Below are positions 37,224 through 46,709 of a DNA stretch of 64,000 nucleotides, one piece after another; position 1 is the first letter of the stretch, and each line of letters starts with the position of its first letter. The stretch spans positions 434,001 to 498,000 of the forward strand of contig NZ_JALJXP010000001.1 of the NCBI RefSeq assembly GCF_024170165.1. Direction: 5' to 3'. Made by a program: the position numbers and the translations under genes. The notes beneath the pieces are model-generated. The model was not told where the DNA came from and made no database searches. It saw only the letters and a program-made list of their open reading frames with translations. This stretch comes from Pseudomonas nitroreducens. Its GTDB lineage: Bacteria > Pseudomonadota > Gammaproteobacteria > Pseudomonadales > Pseudomonadaceae.

Positions 37224-37805
37224 TCAGGCGCGCTGGCGCGATTGCTGGTCGATCAGGTACTGCAGGCGATACAGATGACGGTAGCCCGATTCCCAGGCGC
37301 CGTGGCCGGATTTCACGTTGATGTGCCCGGCGGAGGGCAGGATCACCGTCTCGGCGCCCCAGGCGCGGCCGAGGATCAGCGCGCGCTGCGGGCTGCAGGC
37401 GGCGTCGTTGTCCGAACCCACCAGCACGGCGGGGAAGGGCAGGCTCTGCGCGGCAATAGGGGCGAAGTTGCGCAGCGCTTCGTGGCAGGTCTCGCGCTCC
37501 ACATCAGCCGGGGCGACCAGCAGTGCGCCGGCGACCTGGGCGAGGGCGCGGCGGTCGGCGCGGGTCGCCCAGGAGGCCACGGTGACGCAGCCCAGGCTGT
37601 GCGCGATCAGCACCACGCGGCCGGGCTCGCGGCGGATTTCGCGGTCCAGTTCGGCGACCCAGTCGTTGTGCTGCGGGGTGATCCAGTCCTGCTGCTGCAC
37701 CCGCGCGGCATTCGGCAGGGCGCGCTGCCAGTGGCTCTGCCAGTGGGCGTCGTCGGAACCGTGCCAGCCCGGCACGATCAGGTAGCGGATGCGTTCGTTG
37801 CGCAT
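37224..37805 (-). CDS. RBBP9/YdeN-type serine hydrolase
   Basis: 193 residues from the ATG at 37805, preceded by GAGAGG; an alternative ATG at 37829 lacks a ribosome site. Alpha/beta hydrolase of the RBBP9 family: start YLIVPGWHGSDDAHWQSHW, nucleophile in AHSLGC, Asp in VGSDNDAAC and His in GHINVKSGHGAWESG. Substrate unknown. Confidence 0.87.
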   Translation of the reverse strand: MRNERIRYLIVPGWHGSDDAHWQSHWQRALPNAARVQQQDWITPQHNDWVAELDREIRREPGRVVLIAHSLGCVTVASWATRADRRALAQVAGALLVAPADVERETCHEALRNFAPIAAQSLPFPAVLVGSDNDAACSPQRALILGRAWGAETVILPSAGHINVKSGHGAWESGYRHLYRLQYLIDQQSRQRA

Positions 37806-37923
37806 GGAGCGGCCCTCTCGAATCGTCATGAGAAGGCATTCTAGGGAGGGTTTTAATATTCGTTAAGGAATAAGAAATTCTTTTCTTATGCAGTATTTCT
37901 ATCTAACGAATGGCGATAACGCC

Positions 37924-38577
37924 TCAGTCCTGCGCCCGGCGCAGTGGGCAGCAGCGCGCCAGGATGCCTTCCAGGTTGAGGTCGGGCATGGCGTAGTCGC
38001 GCAGCGCCTTGGCGGTCTGCTCGACGTAGTCGCGGGTGGTGCCGAAGTGGCCCTGGGCGCTGTCGAGCACGTGCTGGACGATGTTGTCGGGCAGGGAGCC
38101 GGCGTAGCTGGGCAGGTGACGTTCGAGAACGAAGCCCAGGGCGCGTACGCGGCTGCCGTCGTCGAGGCGGCAGTTCAGCCATTCCGGGCGATAGGAGGCA
38201 TAGGGCATCTCCCGCTCCCAGAGCGCATAGAGGTTGGCGTCGAGGTTGTCGTCAGGCAGGCGGAAGGCGAAGCCGGCGCAGGAGCCGCCGCGGTCGAGGC
38301 CGAGCACCAGGCCCGGCGCTTCCGGGGTGCCGCGGTGGGTGAGGGACCACAGGTAGAGCCCGCGATGGTAGCCATGCACCCGCGCGCGGCGGGCCTCGGC
38401 CACCGGGAATTCCGGGCGCCAGATCAGCGAACCATAGGCGAACAGCCACACCGGGCCGGCGCCGTGTTCGCCCATGGTGATATCGAGCGAGGCGCGCAGC
38501 TGCGCGGGTGTGAAACGTTCCGGCACCCCCAGTGTCGGCGGATAGAACGGGCCTTCCGAAGCGGGAGACGATGTCAT
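37924..38577 (-). CDS. ChaC-type gamma-glutamylcyclotransferase
   Basis: 217 residues from the ATG at 38577 (GAGGGG ribosome site); the frame continues upstream into repeat DNA and is not coding there. Fold landmark FAYGSLIWRPEF (binding loop YGSL) and a downstream catalytic glutamate in the PYASYRPEWLN region. Family members split glutathione into 5-oxoproline and Cys-Gly. Involvement in glutathione turnover is inferred. Confidence 0.87.
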   Translation of the reverse strand: MTSSPASEGPFYPPTLGVPERFTPAQLRASLDITMGEHGAGPVWLFAYGSLIWRPEFPVAEARRARVHGYHRGLYLWSLTHRGTPEAPGLVLGLDRGGSCAGFAFRLPDDNLDANLYALWEREMPYASYRPEWLNCRLDDGSRVRALGFVLERHLPSYAGSLPDNIVQHVLDSAQGHFGTTRDYVEQTAKALRDYAMPDLNLEGILARCCPLRRAQD

Positions 38578-38735
38578 GCGGTACCCCTCAGGTCTCCAGA
38601 CTGTCATCAACTTAGTGGAAGTCCGGCAGTCGCGGAAGGGTCTGAAAGGCATAGGTTTATTGCCAGGGCGGGGATGACGACGAACGGCGGGGGAGGTAGA
38701 CCTTTTGGGCAGGGGAACTCCCGCACTCAGGGCTA

Positions 38736-38890
38736 CCCTCTCCCCCCGCCCTCTCCCTGAAGGGAGAGGGAGCTGTTCGGCGTGTTTTGGAAATATCGGA
38801 ATTAGCCGGCGAGCGCTGGAGTATGGGCACATGCCAGACGGTCCCCTCTCCCTTCGGAGCGGGGCGCGTAGCCAGGGCTAGGGAGAGGGT
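38736..38890. repeat. Paired CCCTCTCCC palindrome element, copy 2
   Basis: Outer words CCCTCTCCCC and AGGGAGAGGGT enclose two palindromes, the second degenerate (CCCTCTCCCTTCGGAGCGGGG). The inner sequence (GAGCTGTTCGGCGTGTTTTG, then ATTAGCCGGC) is alignable with copy 3 at 47683-47823 but has diverged, so both descend from one element. Confidence 0.75.
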
Positions 38891-38924
38891 GTCACCGACG
38901 ACTCGGTGAGCCAGGAATCCACAG

Positions 38925-38972
38925 ATAAAAAAAGGCCGCTCACCCCTGCCTGAGTATTGGGAGAGCGGCCTT
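38925..38972 (-). terminator. Terminator of tonB-exbB-exbD operon
   Basis: Minus-strand hairpin AAGGCCGCTC / GAGCGGCCTT (10 bp) followed by TTTTTTT, about 65 bases past the exbD stop. Confidence 0.85.
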
Positions 38973-39037
38973 GAAGCTCGGTACGTTGTGGAGGTCCCTT
39001 TCTACACCCGCTCTGTTTCAGGTGTCTTACAGGTACC

Positions 39038-39439
39038 TCAGCGCGCGGTGATCACCGCCAGCTTGGTAATCCCCGCCTTCTCGATGGAGGCCATGGCCTT
39101 GGCCACCTGGCCGTAATTCACGGTCTCGTCGGCCTGCAGCTGTACGCGGATTTCGGCGTCCTTGGCCTTGGCCGCCGCCAGGTTGCTCTGCAGCAGGTCG
39201 GGCTGGATCTCGTCCTTGTTGATGAACCACTTGCCGGCGCCGTCGATGCTCACCACCAGTGGGTCCTTCTGCTCCGGCGGGGCGACTGCCTCGGTCTTGG
39301 GCAGGTTGATCGGGATGGCGTTGGTCAGCAGCGGCGCGGTGACGATGAACACCACCAGCAGCACCAGCATCACGTCCACCAGCGGGGTCACGTTGATCTC
39401 GGAGAGAACCTCGTCGCTGTCCTGGGTCGAGAAGGCCAT
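39038..39439 (-). CDS. exbD: ExbD energy-coupling protein
   Basis: 133 residues. One transmembrane helix near the N-terminus (about 17-38) with the proton-path aspartate in INVTPLVDVMLVLLVVF, then a periplasmic ExbD/TolR domain. With ExbB it uses the proton gradient to drive TonB. It follows exbB by one base and belongs to the tonB2-type operon. TolR is the alternative but the TonB neighbour decides. Confidence 0.93.
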   Translation of the reverse strand: MAFSTQDSDEVLSEINVTPLVDVMLVLLVVFIVTAPLLTNAIPINLPKTEAVAPPEQKDPLVVSIDGAGKWFINKDEIQPDLLQSNLAAAKAKDAEIRVQLQADETVNYGQVAKAMASIEKAGITKLAVITAR

Positions 39440-39440
39440 G

Positions 39441-40157
39441 TCAGCTCGCCTCCTTCACGCTGGCGCCGGCAGCCGGTTTGCGTGCGGCGGTGGGCAGGGC
39501 AACGACGCGGAAGGCGCTCTTCTGCGCGAGGCTGTAGAAGTCGTGGGCGAAGTCGTCGAGGTCGGCCGCGGTGAGCTTCAGGCGGCGGAGGAAGTAGTTG
39601 TAGACCAGCACCGCCGGTACGGCGACGGCGATCCCCACGCCGGTGGCGATCAGCGCGCTGCCGATGGGGCCGGCGACGGTTTCCAGGCTCGCCGAACCCG
39701 CCGCGCTGATGCCCTTGAGTGCTTCCATGATGCCCCACACGGTGCCGAACAGGCCGATGAAGGGCGAGGTGGAGCCGATGGAGGCGAGCACCGCCAGGCC
39801 CGATTCCAGGGAGCGGCGCTCACGCTGGATCTGCTGGCGCAGGGCACGTTCGAGACGGTCCTGGTGGTTGATCGACTGGGCCAGGTCCGGCTGGCCGTTG
39901 TCCTGGACCTGGATGGCGGCGAAGCCGGCCTGGGCCACGCGGGCGCCGGCGCCGGGCTTGCCAGCGGCCTGGTCACCGGCCGATTCGAGGCTGGTGGCGC
40001 TCCAGAACTGCTTCTGGAAGCGCTTGTCCTGGGACTTCTGGCGGGTGAACTGGACGCCTTTCACCAGGGCCAGCGCCCAGGTGACGACGGAGAAGCCGAC
40101 CAGCAGCCAGATGACTGCGCCTTCGACGGATTCCAGTGGGTTCAGGGGCAGACTCAT
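39441..40157 (-). CDS. exbB: ExbB proton-channel protein
   Basis: 238 residues. Three transmembrane segments: about 12-32, 134-160 and 172-200, with the family block LASIGSTSPFIGLFGTVWGIMEAL and GIAVAVPAVLVYNYFLRRL. With ExbD it forms the motor for TonB. Gene order tonB-exbB-exbD with short gaps matches the P. aeruginosa tonB2 operon as I recall it (PA0197-PA0199). Confidence 0.94.
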   Translation of the reverse strand: MSLPLNPLESVEGAVIWLLVGFSVVTWALALVKGVQFTRQKSQDKRFQKQFWSATSLESAGDQAAGKPGAGARVAQAGFAAIQVQDNGQPDLAQSINHQDRLERALRQQIQRERRSLESGLAVLASIGSTSPFIGLFGTVWGIMEALKGISAAGSASLETVAGPIGSALIATGVGIAVAVPAVLVYNYFLRRLKLTAADLDDFAHDFYSLAQKSAFRVVALPTAARKPAAGASVKEAS

Positions 40158-40206
40158 GGGTTTTCTCCTTCCGCGATTCTCGTGCGGCTGATCTGGGCAA
40201 GTGGAA

Positions 40207-41022
40207 TCAATGCAATTTGAAATCGATGGGCACGCTGACCCAGCCTTCCTGGGCCACGTCGCCGCGCTTGGCGGGGACGAAGCTCCAGCGTTTCACCGCG
40301 CGCACCGCGGCATCGTCCAGGGCATCGCGACCGCTGCTCTTCTGCACCTGGATCTCGCTCGGGCTGCCGCTGGCGAGGACGTGCACGCGCAGCAGCACGG
40401 TGCCTTCCCAGCCGCGGCGCTGGGCCAGGGGCGGGTATTCCGGCGCCGGGTTCTTCAGGTAGCCGGCGCTGGCCGAGGGCGGCGTCAGCGGTGCTGGTGC
40501 CGGCGGGGCGGGCGGAGCCGGTTGCGGCGGCGGGGTTTCAGCCTTGGGTGGCGCGGGCTGCTCCGCCGGCTTGGGCACGGGTTTGGGCACCGGTTTCGGC
40601 TTAGGTTTCGAGACGGGCTTGGGGATCGGCTTGGGCGGCGGCGGTTTCACCGCGTTCTCGTCGACCACCGGCGGGGGCGGTTCTTGCACCACCGGCTCGG
40701 GGATCGGCTCGGGCGGCGGCGGCTCGACCACCGGCGGAGTGGGTGCGGTGAATTCGATGGTCATCGGCGGCACCTGCGGCGGCACCTCCGGCAGTTGCGG
40801 GGTGGGCTGCTGGCTCAGCCAGTAGACCACCGCGCCATGCAGTGTCAGGGTGAACAGACCGAGCAGCACGGCTTCGCGGCGGCTCAGCGCGCGGGCTTTC
40901 GCCGGTACATGACGGCCCAGTTCCAGCGCATGGCGCAGCGGGCGGCCGAGATCGACCAGGTCGCCGCCGGGCACGTGGCGCAGGAAGGCATCCGGCGCGA
41001 GGGCATGCTGGGGTTGAGCCAT
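40207..41022 (-). CDS. tonB2: TonB energy transducer (TonB2 type)
   Basis: 271 residues from the ATG at 41022 (AAGGAG ribosome site). Cytoplasmic N-terminal stretch (about 1-48), single anchor helix (EAVLLGLFTLTLHGAVVYWL), Pro/Glu then Pro/Lys-rich periplasmic spacer, and C-terminal TonB domain starting PEYPPLAQRRGWEGTVLLRVHV. The long N-terminal extension before the helix is a feature of Pseudomonas TonB proteins. It drives siderophore or metal uptake through outer-membrane receptors, none of which are in the window. A weak Fur-like site lies upstream. Confidence 0.92.
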   Translation of the reverse strand: MAQPQHALAPDAFLRHVPGGDLVDLGRPLRHALELGRHVPAKARALSRREAVLLGLFTLTLHGAVVYWLSQQPTPQLPEVPPQVPPMTIEFTAPTPPVVEPPPPEPIPEPVVQEPPPPVVDENAVKPPPPKPIPKPVSKPKPKPVPKPVPKPAEQPAPPKAETPPPQPAPPAPPAPAPLTPPSASAGYLKNPAPEYPPLAQRRGWEGTVLLRVHVLASGSPSEIQVQKSSGRDALDDAAVRAVKRWSFVPAKRGDVAQEGWVSVPIDFKLH

Positions 41023-41106
41023 GAACGATCTCCTTGCAGGTCTGCGCGGCTCTGAGTCGCGCTTGGAACGGACCTGCATGATTGGCGGAGCGCCTTAGCT
41101 CTTGAA

Positions 41107-41125
41107 GTGATTGTTTATCTTGTTT
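41107..41125 (-). promoter_or_regulatory. Weak Fur-box-like site upstream of tonB2
   Basis: On the minus strand AAACAAGATAAACAATCAC matches 11 of 19 positions of the Fur consensus, about 90 bases before the tonB2 start. Iron control of tonB genes is usual, but this match alone is poor. Confidence 0.25.
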
Positions 41126-41285
41126 AAATAACTTTTGGTGCTATGTCTTTTCCGTGGATCGCTGCAGGCCACGTCATCCGGTGCTTTGCGTGAAATCGCA
41201 AAAATCCGATGCTTTGGCGGCATGGAAAATATGCAAGGAAGGTTGGCGAAAAATTGCTCAAAGCGCCGAGTTGGAGCTGGTCACT

Positions 41286-41364
41286 GTAGGAGCGAGCTTG
41301 CTCGCGAACCGTGTTTGCCGGTTGCTCCGAAGCTGGGTGGGTTCGCGAGCAAGCTCGCTCCTAC
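41286..41364. repeat. REPIN, GAGCTTGCTCGCGAA type
   Basis: GTAGGAGCGAGCTTGCTCGC at 41286 and its inverse ending CTCCTAC at 41364, with about 33 bases between. Same subtype as 34166-34235. Confidence 0.85.
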
Positions 41365-41396
41365 GAAGAGCATCCAAAACCGGAAAGCCGGAAACG

Positions 41397-41426
41397 AAAA
41401 AGCCCGGTCATTCGACCGGGCTTTTT
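41397..41426 (-). terminator. Terminator of metNIQ (bidirectional shape)
   Basis: Stem AAAAAGCCCGGTC / GACCGGGCTTTTT with loop ATTC, 23 bases past the metQ stop. T-runs exist on both strands. Confidence 0.9.
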
Positions 41427-41448
41427 CAGAGCGTCAGCTACGCGGCGA

Positions 41449-42231
41449 TCAGAACGCCGGCACCACGGCGCCCTTGTACTTCTCGAGGATGAACTGCTTC
41501 ACCTCGGGGCTGTGCAGGGCGGCGGCCAGCTTCTGCATGGCGGCGCTGTCCTTGTTGTCCGGGCGGGCAACCAGGATGTTCACGTAGGGCGAGTCGGCAC
41601 CTTCGATGGCCAGCGCGTCCTTGGTGGGGTTCAGCTTGGCTTCCAGGGCGTAGTTGGTGTTGATCAGGGCGAGGTCGACCTGGGTCAGCACGCGCGGCAG
41701 GGTGGCCGCTTCCAGCTCACGCACCTTGATGTTCTTCGGGTTCTCGACGATGTCTTTCGGGGTGGCGGTGATGGACTTGTTGTCCTTGAGCTTGATCACG
41801 CCGGCCTTGTCCAGCAGCAGCAGCGCGCGGCCGCCGTTGGTGGCGTCGTTGGGGATCACCACGGTGGCGCCGGAGGGCAGCTCTTCGAGCTTCTTGAACT
41901 TGGTGGAGTAAGCGCCCAGCGGCTCGATGTGCACGCCGGTGACGGCGATCAGGCTGGTGCCCTTGGTCTTGTTGAACTCATCCAGGTACGGCTGGTGCTG
42001 GAAGAAGTTGGCGTCCAGGCGCTTCTCGGCGACCTGGGTGTTGGGCTGCACGTAGTCGGTGAATTCCTTGACCTTCAGCTCAACCCCTTCCTTGGCCAGG
42101 ATGGGTTTGACGAAGTTGAGGATCTCGGCGTGCGGCACCGGGGTGGCGGCGACGGTCAGGGTGTCGGCGGCCTGGGCCAGCGGGGCGCCGATGACGGCGG
42201 CGGCTGCGAACGCGGTGAACAGTTTCTTCAT
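41449..42231 (-). CDS. metQ: MetQ, methionine-binding protein of ABC transporter
   Basis: 260 residues from the ATG at 42231. Signal peptide 1-21 (cleaved after AQA) with no lipobox cysteine, so a soluble periplasmic protein rather than the lipoprotein form of E. coli. NlpA/MetQ family blocks TPVPHAEILNFVKP, NFFQHQPYLDEFN, VIPNDATNGGRALLLL and ALINTNYAL. It delivers D/L-methionine to MetNI. It follows metI in the metNIQ operon. Confidence 0.93.
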   Translation of the reverse strand: MKKLFTAFAAAAVIGAPLAQAADTLTVAATPVPHAEILNFVKPILAKEGVELKVKEFTDYVQPNTQVAEKRLDANFFQHQPYLDEFNKTKGTSLIAVTGVHIEPLGAYSTKFKKLEELPSGATVVIPNDATNGGRALLLLDKAGVIKLKDNKSITATPKDIVENPKNIKVRELEAATLPRVLTQVDLALINTNYALEAKLNPTKDALAIEGADSPYVNILVARPDNKDSAAMQKLAAALHSPEVKQFILEKYKGAVVPAF

Positions 42232-42272
42232 GGTTGACTCCTGTATCGGCCCGCATCCGGCGGGCCTTGTGG

Positions 42273-42938
42273 TTATTTGCGCGAGTAGTGGACCACCAGC
42301 TTGTCGCCGACGGTCTGCAGGATCTGGACGAGGACCACCAGCATCACCACGGTGAGCAGCATCACGTCGTCCTGGAAGCGTTGGTAGCCGTAGCGGATCG
42401 CCAGGTCGCCGAGTCCGCCGGCGCCGACCACGCCGGCCATCGCGGTGTAGGACACCAGGGTGATGGCGGTGACCGTGATGGCGGCGATGATGCCCGGACG
42501 GGCTTCGGGCAGCAGGGCGTTCCAGATGATCTGGCGGGTGCTGGCGCCCATGGCCTGGGTGGCCTCGATGATGCCCTTGTCTACTTCGCGCAGGGCGGTT
42601 TCCACCAGGCGCGCGAAGAACGGCGTGGCACCCACCACCAGCGGCGGGATGGCCCCGGCGACGCCCAGCGAGGTGCCGACCAGGATCACCGTGAGCGGGA
42701 TCAGCACGATCAGCAGGATGATGAACGGCAGCGAGCGCAGCACGTTGACGATGAACGCCAGCACGCCGTAGATACCGCGGTTGGCGAACATCTGCTTGGG
42801 CCCGGTGAGGAACAGCAGCACGCCCAGCGGCAGGCCGAGGATGACGGTGAACAGCAGCGAGCCGCCGAGCATCCAGAAGGTGTCGAGGCTGGCCTGGAGG
42901 ATCTCGGACCAATCAATGTTTACAAAGAAGTCGCTCAT
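42273..42938 (-). CDS. metI: MetI, methionine ABC transporter permease
   Basis: 221 residues, about five membrane helices. BPD-type permease with EAA-like loop ([32 protein letters not shown]). The start overlaps the metN stop by four bases. With MetN and MetQ it imports methionine. Confidence 0.94.
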   Translation of the reverse strand: MSDFFVNIDWSEILQASLDTFWMLGGSLLFTVILGLPLGVLLFLTGPKQMFANRGIYGVLAFIVNVLRSLPFIILLIVLIPLTVILVGTSLGVAGAIPPLVVGATPFFARLVETALREVDKGIIEATQAMGASTRQIIWNALLPEARPGIIAAITVTAITLVSYTAMAGVVGAGGLGDLAIRYGYQRFQDDVMLLTVVMLVVLVQILQTVGDKLVVHYSRK

Positions 42939-43945
42939 GCGCGCAGCACCTCCACATGGACTTCGGCCGCGTTGAGCTGCGCCAGGGCGGCTTCGATGTC
43001 ACCGCCCACCAGGGACAGGGTGAGCTGGCCGTAGGGCTGGTCCTTGATGCGGTCGATACGCCCGGCCAGGATGCTGTAGTCGACGCCGGTCTGGCGCGCG
43101 ACGGTGCCCAGCAGCGGCGCATAGGTCGCCTCGCCGCGGAAGGTCAGGCGCAGGATGCGGCCTGGCACGTGGGCGAAGTCATCGTGCTGCTCGTCCTCGT
43201 CGACGCGCTCGGCCTCGAAGACGAAGCGGCGGGTGGTTTCGTGCTGCGGATGGAGGAACACGTCGGCGACCTCGCCCTGTTCGACGATGCGCCCGGCATC
43301 CATCACCGCCACCTGGTCGCAGACGCGGCGGATCACGTCCATCTCGTGGGTGATCAGGACGATGGTCAGCTTCAGCTCGCGGTTGATCTCCGCCAGCAGC
43401 TGCAGGACCTGGCCGGTGGTCTGCGGGTCGAGGGCGCTGGTGGCCTCGTCGCAGAGCAGGATGGTCGGCCGGCAGGCGAGCGCGCGGGCGATGCCAACAC
43501 GCTGCTTCTGGCCGCCGGAGAGCTGCGCCGGGTACTTGCGCGCGTGCTCCTTGAGGCCGACGCGGTCGAGTAGTTCGTCTACCCGTGCGGTGATCTCGGC
43601 AGCGCTGAAGGTGCCGGCGAGCTTCATCGGCATGGCGATGTTGTCGGCGACGGTCTTGGAGGCCAGCAGGTTGAAGTGCTGGAAGATCATCCCGACGCGC
43701 TGGCGGAAGCGGCGCAGGCCGTCGGCGTCCAGGGCGGTGATGTCTTCGCCGTCGATGACGATGCGCCCGCCGCTGGGTTCTTCCAGGCGGTTGATCAGGC
43801 GCAGCAGGGTGCTTTTGCCGGCGCCGGAATGGCCGATCAGGCCAAAGACCTGGCCGCCCTCGATGGACAGGCGGGTCGGCTGCAGGGCCGGGATATCGCG
43901 TCCGGCGACGCGATAGGTCTTGTGGACGTCGTGGAATTCGATCAC
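42935..43945 (-). CDS. metN: MetN, methionine ABC transporter ATPase
   Basis: 336 residues. Walker A GHSGAGKS (about 38-45), signature LSGGQKQR, Walker [13 protein letters not shown], switch His in LITHEMD, and a C-terminal NIL/ACT-like domain (about 260-336) that in E. coli binds methionine and shuts the pump. First gene of metNIQ. Confidence 0.95.
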   Translation of the reverse strand: MIEFHDVHKTYRVAGRDIPALQPTRLSIEGGQVFGLIGHSGAGKSTLLRLINRLEEPSGGRIVIDGEDITALDADGLRRFRQRVGMIFQHFNLLASKTVADNIAMPMKLAGTFSAAEITARVDELLDRVGLKEHARKYPAQLSGGQKQRVGIARALACRPTILLCDEATSALDPQTTGQVLQLLAEINRELKLTIVLITHEMDVIRRVCDQVAVMDAGRIVEQGEVADVFLHPQHETTRRFVFEAERVDEDEQHDDFAHVPGRILRLTFRGEATYAPLLGTVARQTGVDYSILAGRIDRIKDQPYGQLTLSLVGGDIEAALAQLNAAEVHVEVLRA

Positions 43946-44109
43946 GTAGCGAACCTTGTGGGTACGGGGAGGCGCCGCTCGCTGCCGGGGCCGTCGGATG
44001 AACAGGCGTAGGCAACGAGCGTAGGCGGTCAGCCAAAACCGCGCATTTTAACCTGCTTTTTTATGGCTGATTAATCTTTGTTCAGCTAAGCACGGAACAA
44101 AAGGAAATA

Positions 44110-44134
44110 ACGGGCGCCGCGAACGGGCGCCCGT
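44110..44134 (-). terminator. Terminator of the lipoprotein gene
   Basis: Minus-strand hairpin ACGGGCGCC / GGCGCCCGT followed by TTATTTCCTTTTG, just past the lipoprotein stop. Confidence 0.65.
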
Positions 44135-44139
44135 GGAGA

Positions 44140-44526
44140 TCAGGGCGTGCAGTTCGGCTGGGCGGCCGGAGCCGGCGCGGCGGCGGGCTTCTGCAGGCCG
44201 CTGACGTCGGCGGCGACGCCAGGGGCGCGGGGCATCAGCGAACGGGCGCGGGTCAGGGCGGTGGTGGCGCCGTTGACGTCGCCCTTGGCCAGCGCTTCGC
44301 GGCTGCGCTCGAGGTAGGCGTCGGCCAGGCGCTTGCGGCGCTCGGCGAGCTGGGTGGCGTCTTCCTGTTCGGAGCCCAGCGCGAGCTGCGCGGATTCCAG
44401 ACGGCCGGCGGCCAGTTCGGTCTCGAAGCCACTGCTGCTGGGCGGTTGGCTCGCGGTGCTCTGGCAGGCCGCGAGGGCCAGCGCCATGGCCATCAGCGCG
44501 AACAGGCGGATGACGAACGACTTCAT
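44140..44526 (-). CDS. Small lipoprotein of unknown function downstream of znuB
   Basis: 128 residues. Signal peptide with lipobox LAAC (Cys21), a serine-rich spacer, a helical middle (ELAAGRLESAQLALG... YLERSREALAKGDVNGATTALTRARSL) that looks like a TPR-like helical pair, and an Ala/Pro tail. It is 37 bases after znuB and may be co-transcribed. Function unknown. Confidence 0.8.
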   Translation of the reverse strand: MKSFVIRLFALMAMALALAACQSTASQPPSSSGFETELAAGRLESAQLALGSEQEDATQLAERRKRLADAYLERSREALAKGDVNGATTALTRARSLMPRAPGVAADVSGLQKPAAAPAPAAQPNCTP

Positions 44527-44563
44527 GCGTCAGGGTCTCTTTTGATCAAAAAATCGCCAAATT

Positions 44564-45352
44564 CTACACCGTCCGGCGCGGCAGGACAAAACTCAGCAGG
44601 AACAGGGCTGCCGCGCTGACCACGATGGAGGGGCCGGCGGGGGTGTCCTTGAACCAGGACAGCGAGAGTCCGGCGCACACCGCCACCAGGCCGATCAGGC
44701 TCGCGCCGAAGGCCATCTGTTCCGGGCTGCGCGCGTGCCGCTGGGCGGCGGCGGCGGGGATGATCAGCAGGGAAGTGATCAGCAGCACGCCGACGATCTT
44801 CATGGCCACGGCGATGACGATGGCGATCAGCAGCATCAGCGCCAGGCGGATGGCGGTGACCGGCAGGCCTTCGACCCGCGCCAGTTCCTCGTGCACGGTG
44901 ATCGCCAGCAGCGGTCGCCACAGCCAGCAGATCAGCCCCAGCACCAGGGCGCTGCCGGCAATGATCCACATCAGGTCGGTCTGGCTGACGGCGAGCAGGT
45001 CGCCGAACAGGTAGGCCATCAGGTCGACGCGCACTTCCTTCATGAAGCTCAGGGTCACCAGGCCCAGCGACAGCGTGCTGTGGGCGAGGATGCCGAGCAG
45101 GGTGTCGGCGGCCAGTGGCTGGCGCTGCTGGAGGGTGACCAGCAGCACGGCGAGCAGCACGCAGCCGACGGTCACTGCCAGGGTCGGGCTGACGTCCAGC
45201 AGGAAGCCGAGGGCCACGCCGAGCAGGGCGGCGTGGGAGAGGGTGTCGCCGAAATAGGCCATGCGTCGCCAGACGACGAACGAACCCAGGGGCCCGGCGA
45301 CCACCGCCAGGGCCAGCCCGGCGAGGAGAGCGTTGAGCAGGAAATCAGCCAT
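44564..45352 (-). CDS. znuB: ZnuB, zinc ABC transporter permease
   Basis: 262 residues, about seven to eight helices; ABC-3 family with [15 protein letters not shown] and a late [19 protein letters not shown] block. It forms the zinc import channel with ZnuC. The start overlaps the znuC stop by eight bases. Confidence 0.94.
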   Translation of the reverse strand: MADFLLNALLAGLALAVVAGPLGSFVVWRRMAYFGDTLSHAALLGVALGFLLDVSPTLAVTVGCVLLAVLLVTLQQRQPLAADTLLGILAHSTLSLGLVTLSFMKEVRVDLMAYLFGDLLAVSQTDLMWIIAGSALVLGLICWLWRPLLAITVHEELARVEGLPVTAIRLALMLLIAIVIAVAMKIVGVLLITSLLIIPAAAAQRHARSPEQMAFGASLIGLVAVCAGLSLSWFKDTPAGPSIVVSAAALFLLSFVLPRRTV

Positions 45353-46148
45353 GGTTGCAGTCGGGGCCGTGCTGGTGGACCGGAGTGAAGCGGGTGCCGG
45401 CCGGGAAGGCGGGTTTCACCACCTCGCCGTGCAGGTCGTGGGAATGGTCGTGGTGGTGGTGATAGACCGCCAGGCTGCGGGCGTCCTGGCCGAACAGCTC
45501 GACGAAGGCCGGGTCGCCGCTGACCTGTTCCGGGTGCCCGGAGCAGCAGACGTGGCGGTTCAGGCAGACCACTTTGTCGGTGGCGCTCATGACCAGGTGC
45601 AGGTCGTGGGAGACCATCAGCACGCCGCAGCCGAGGCGGTCGCGCAGGCGGCCGATCAGGCGGTACAGCTCGGCCTGGCCGGCAACGTCGACGCCCTGCA
45701 CGGGCTCGTCGAGCACCAGCAGTTCCGGCTTGCGCAGCAGCGCGCGGGCCAGCAGTACGCGTTGCAGCTCGCCGCCGGAGACGCTCTGCAGCGGCTTGTC
45801 GATGACGTGGGCGGCGCCGACTTCCTTCAGCGCGTCCAGCGCGTGGGAGCGCTGCACGCCGGGGACCAGGCGCAGGAAGCGGAACACCGTCAGCGGCAGG
45901 GTCGGGTCGACGTGGAGCTTCTGCGGCATGTAGCCGATGGACAGCTTCGGCTGGCGCCAGACGCTGCCGGTGTCGGGCTTGAGCAGGCCGAGCACGCTGC
46001 GCACCAGGGTCGTCTTGCCAGCACCGTTGGGGCCGATCAGGGTGACGATCTCGCCGGGGGCGATGGTCAGGTCGACGTTCTGCAGCACGGCCTGGCCGGC
46101 GTAGCTGACGCCGATGCCTTGCAGGCGGATCAGGGCGTCGCTCATCAC
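45345..46148 (-). CDS. znuC: ZnuC, zinc ABC transporter ATPase
   Basis: 267 residues. Walker A GPNGAGKT, signature VSGGELQR, Walker [13 protein letters not shown], His switch MVSHDLH, and a His-rich tail ([13 protein letters not shown] ... [10 protein letters not shown]) suited to hold zinc. It starts at the ATG at 46148 (or 46145) overlapping the zur stop. Confidence 0.94.
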   Translation of the reverse strand: MMSDALIRLQGIGVSYAGQAVLQNVDLTIAPGEIVTLIGPNGAGKTTLVRSVLGLLKPDTGSVWRQPKLSIGYMPQKLHVDPTLPLTVFRFLRLVPGVQRSHALDALKEVGAAHVIDKPLQSVSGGELQRVLLARALLRKPELLVLDEPVQGVDVAGQAELYRLIGRLRDRLGCGVLMVSHDLHLVMSATDKVVCLNRHVCCSGHPEQVSGDPAFVELFGQDARSLAVYHHHHDHSHDLHGEVVKPAFPAGTRFTPVHQHGPDCNHG

Positions 46149-46651
46149 GCCTCCCGCTGGCCGGGGGCGCAGGCGCCGCAGAGGCCGACGATCTCGACGG
46201 TCTGGCTTTCCACGGCGAAGCCGACGCCCCTGGCGCCGTGGATGATGGCCTCGCTGATGGCCGGCTGCTCCAGCTCGATGGCGGTGTGGCAGGCGCGGCA
46301 GATCAGGAACTGGCCTTCATGGGCATGTTCGGGGTGGGCGCAGCCGATGAAGGCGTTGAGCGAGGCGATGCGGTGCACCAGGCCGTTTTCCAGGAGGAAA
46401 TCCAGGGCGCGATAGACCGTCGGCGGCGCCGCCTTGCGGCCGTCCTCCTCGCTCAGTACGGCGAGGATGTCGTAGGCGCCCAGCGGCTTGTGGCTCGCCC
46501 AGACCAGCTCCAGCACGCGCCGGCGCAGCTCGGTCAGGCGCACGCCTTGGCGCGCGCACAGCGCATCGGCGTCGGCCAGGGCGCTGGCCACGCAGTTGGC
46601 GTGGTCGTGCGGACGGCAGGCGAGGGGAGTCTTGGGGGCAATCTTGTACAT
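46145..46651 (-). CDS. zur: Zur (Np20), zinc uptake regulator of the Fur family
   Basis: 168 residues. Winged helix (about 30-100, [20 protein letters not shown]) and dimer domain with zinc-site cysteines CRACH and CGAC. It represses znuA and the zur-znuCB operon when zinc is enough. It lies divergently from znuA with a shared Zur box between (46678-46690). Confidence 0.93.
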   Translation of the reverse strand: MYKIAPKTPLACRPHDHANCVASALADADALCARQGVRLTELRRRVLELVWASHKPLGAYDILAVLSEEDGRKAAPPTVYRALDFLLENGLVHRIASLNAFIGCAHPEHAHEGQFLICRACHTAIELEQPAISEAIIHGARGVGFAVESQTVEIVGLCGACAPGQREA

Positions 46652-46677
46652 GCGCGGCGACGCTCGGGTTCAGAGAC

Positions 46678-46690
46678 GTTATTATATTAC
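46678..46690. promoter_or_regulatory. Zur box between zur and znuA
   Basis: GTTATTATATTAC matches 11 of 13 positions of the GTTATAATATAAC core of gammaproteobacterial Zur sites and lies in the 58-base divergent gap. Autoregulation of zur and control of znuA are expected. Confidence 0.75.
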
Positions 46691-46709
46691 TCTTTCATGT
46701 CTCCCCTGT

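Larger units (their letters stand above)
38578..39037. other. Intergenic region with repeat element and exbD terminator
   Basis: 460 bases with no gene. It contains a paired CCCTCTCCC element (38736-38890) and the terminator of the exbD-side operon (38925-38972). Confidence 0.75.
41023..41448. other. Intergenic region between metQ and tonB2
   Basis: 426 bases with no gene. Holds an AT-rich promoter-like tract at 41107-41140, a REPIN at 41286-41364 and the metQ terminator at 41397-41426. By PAO1 order (memory) the two flanking operons are not neighbours, so a rearrangement joint may lie here. Confidence 0.6.
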
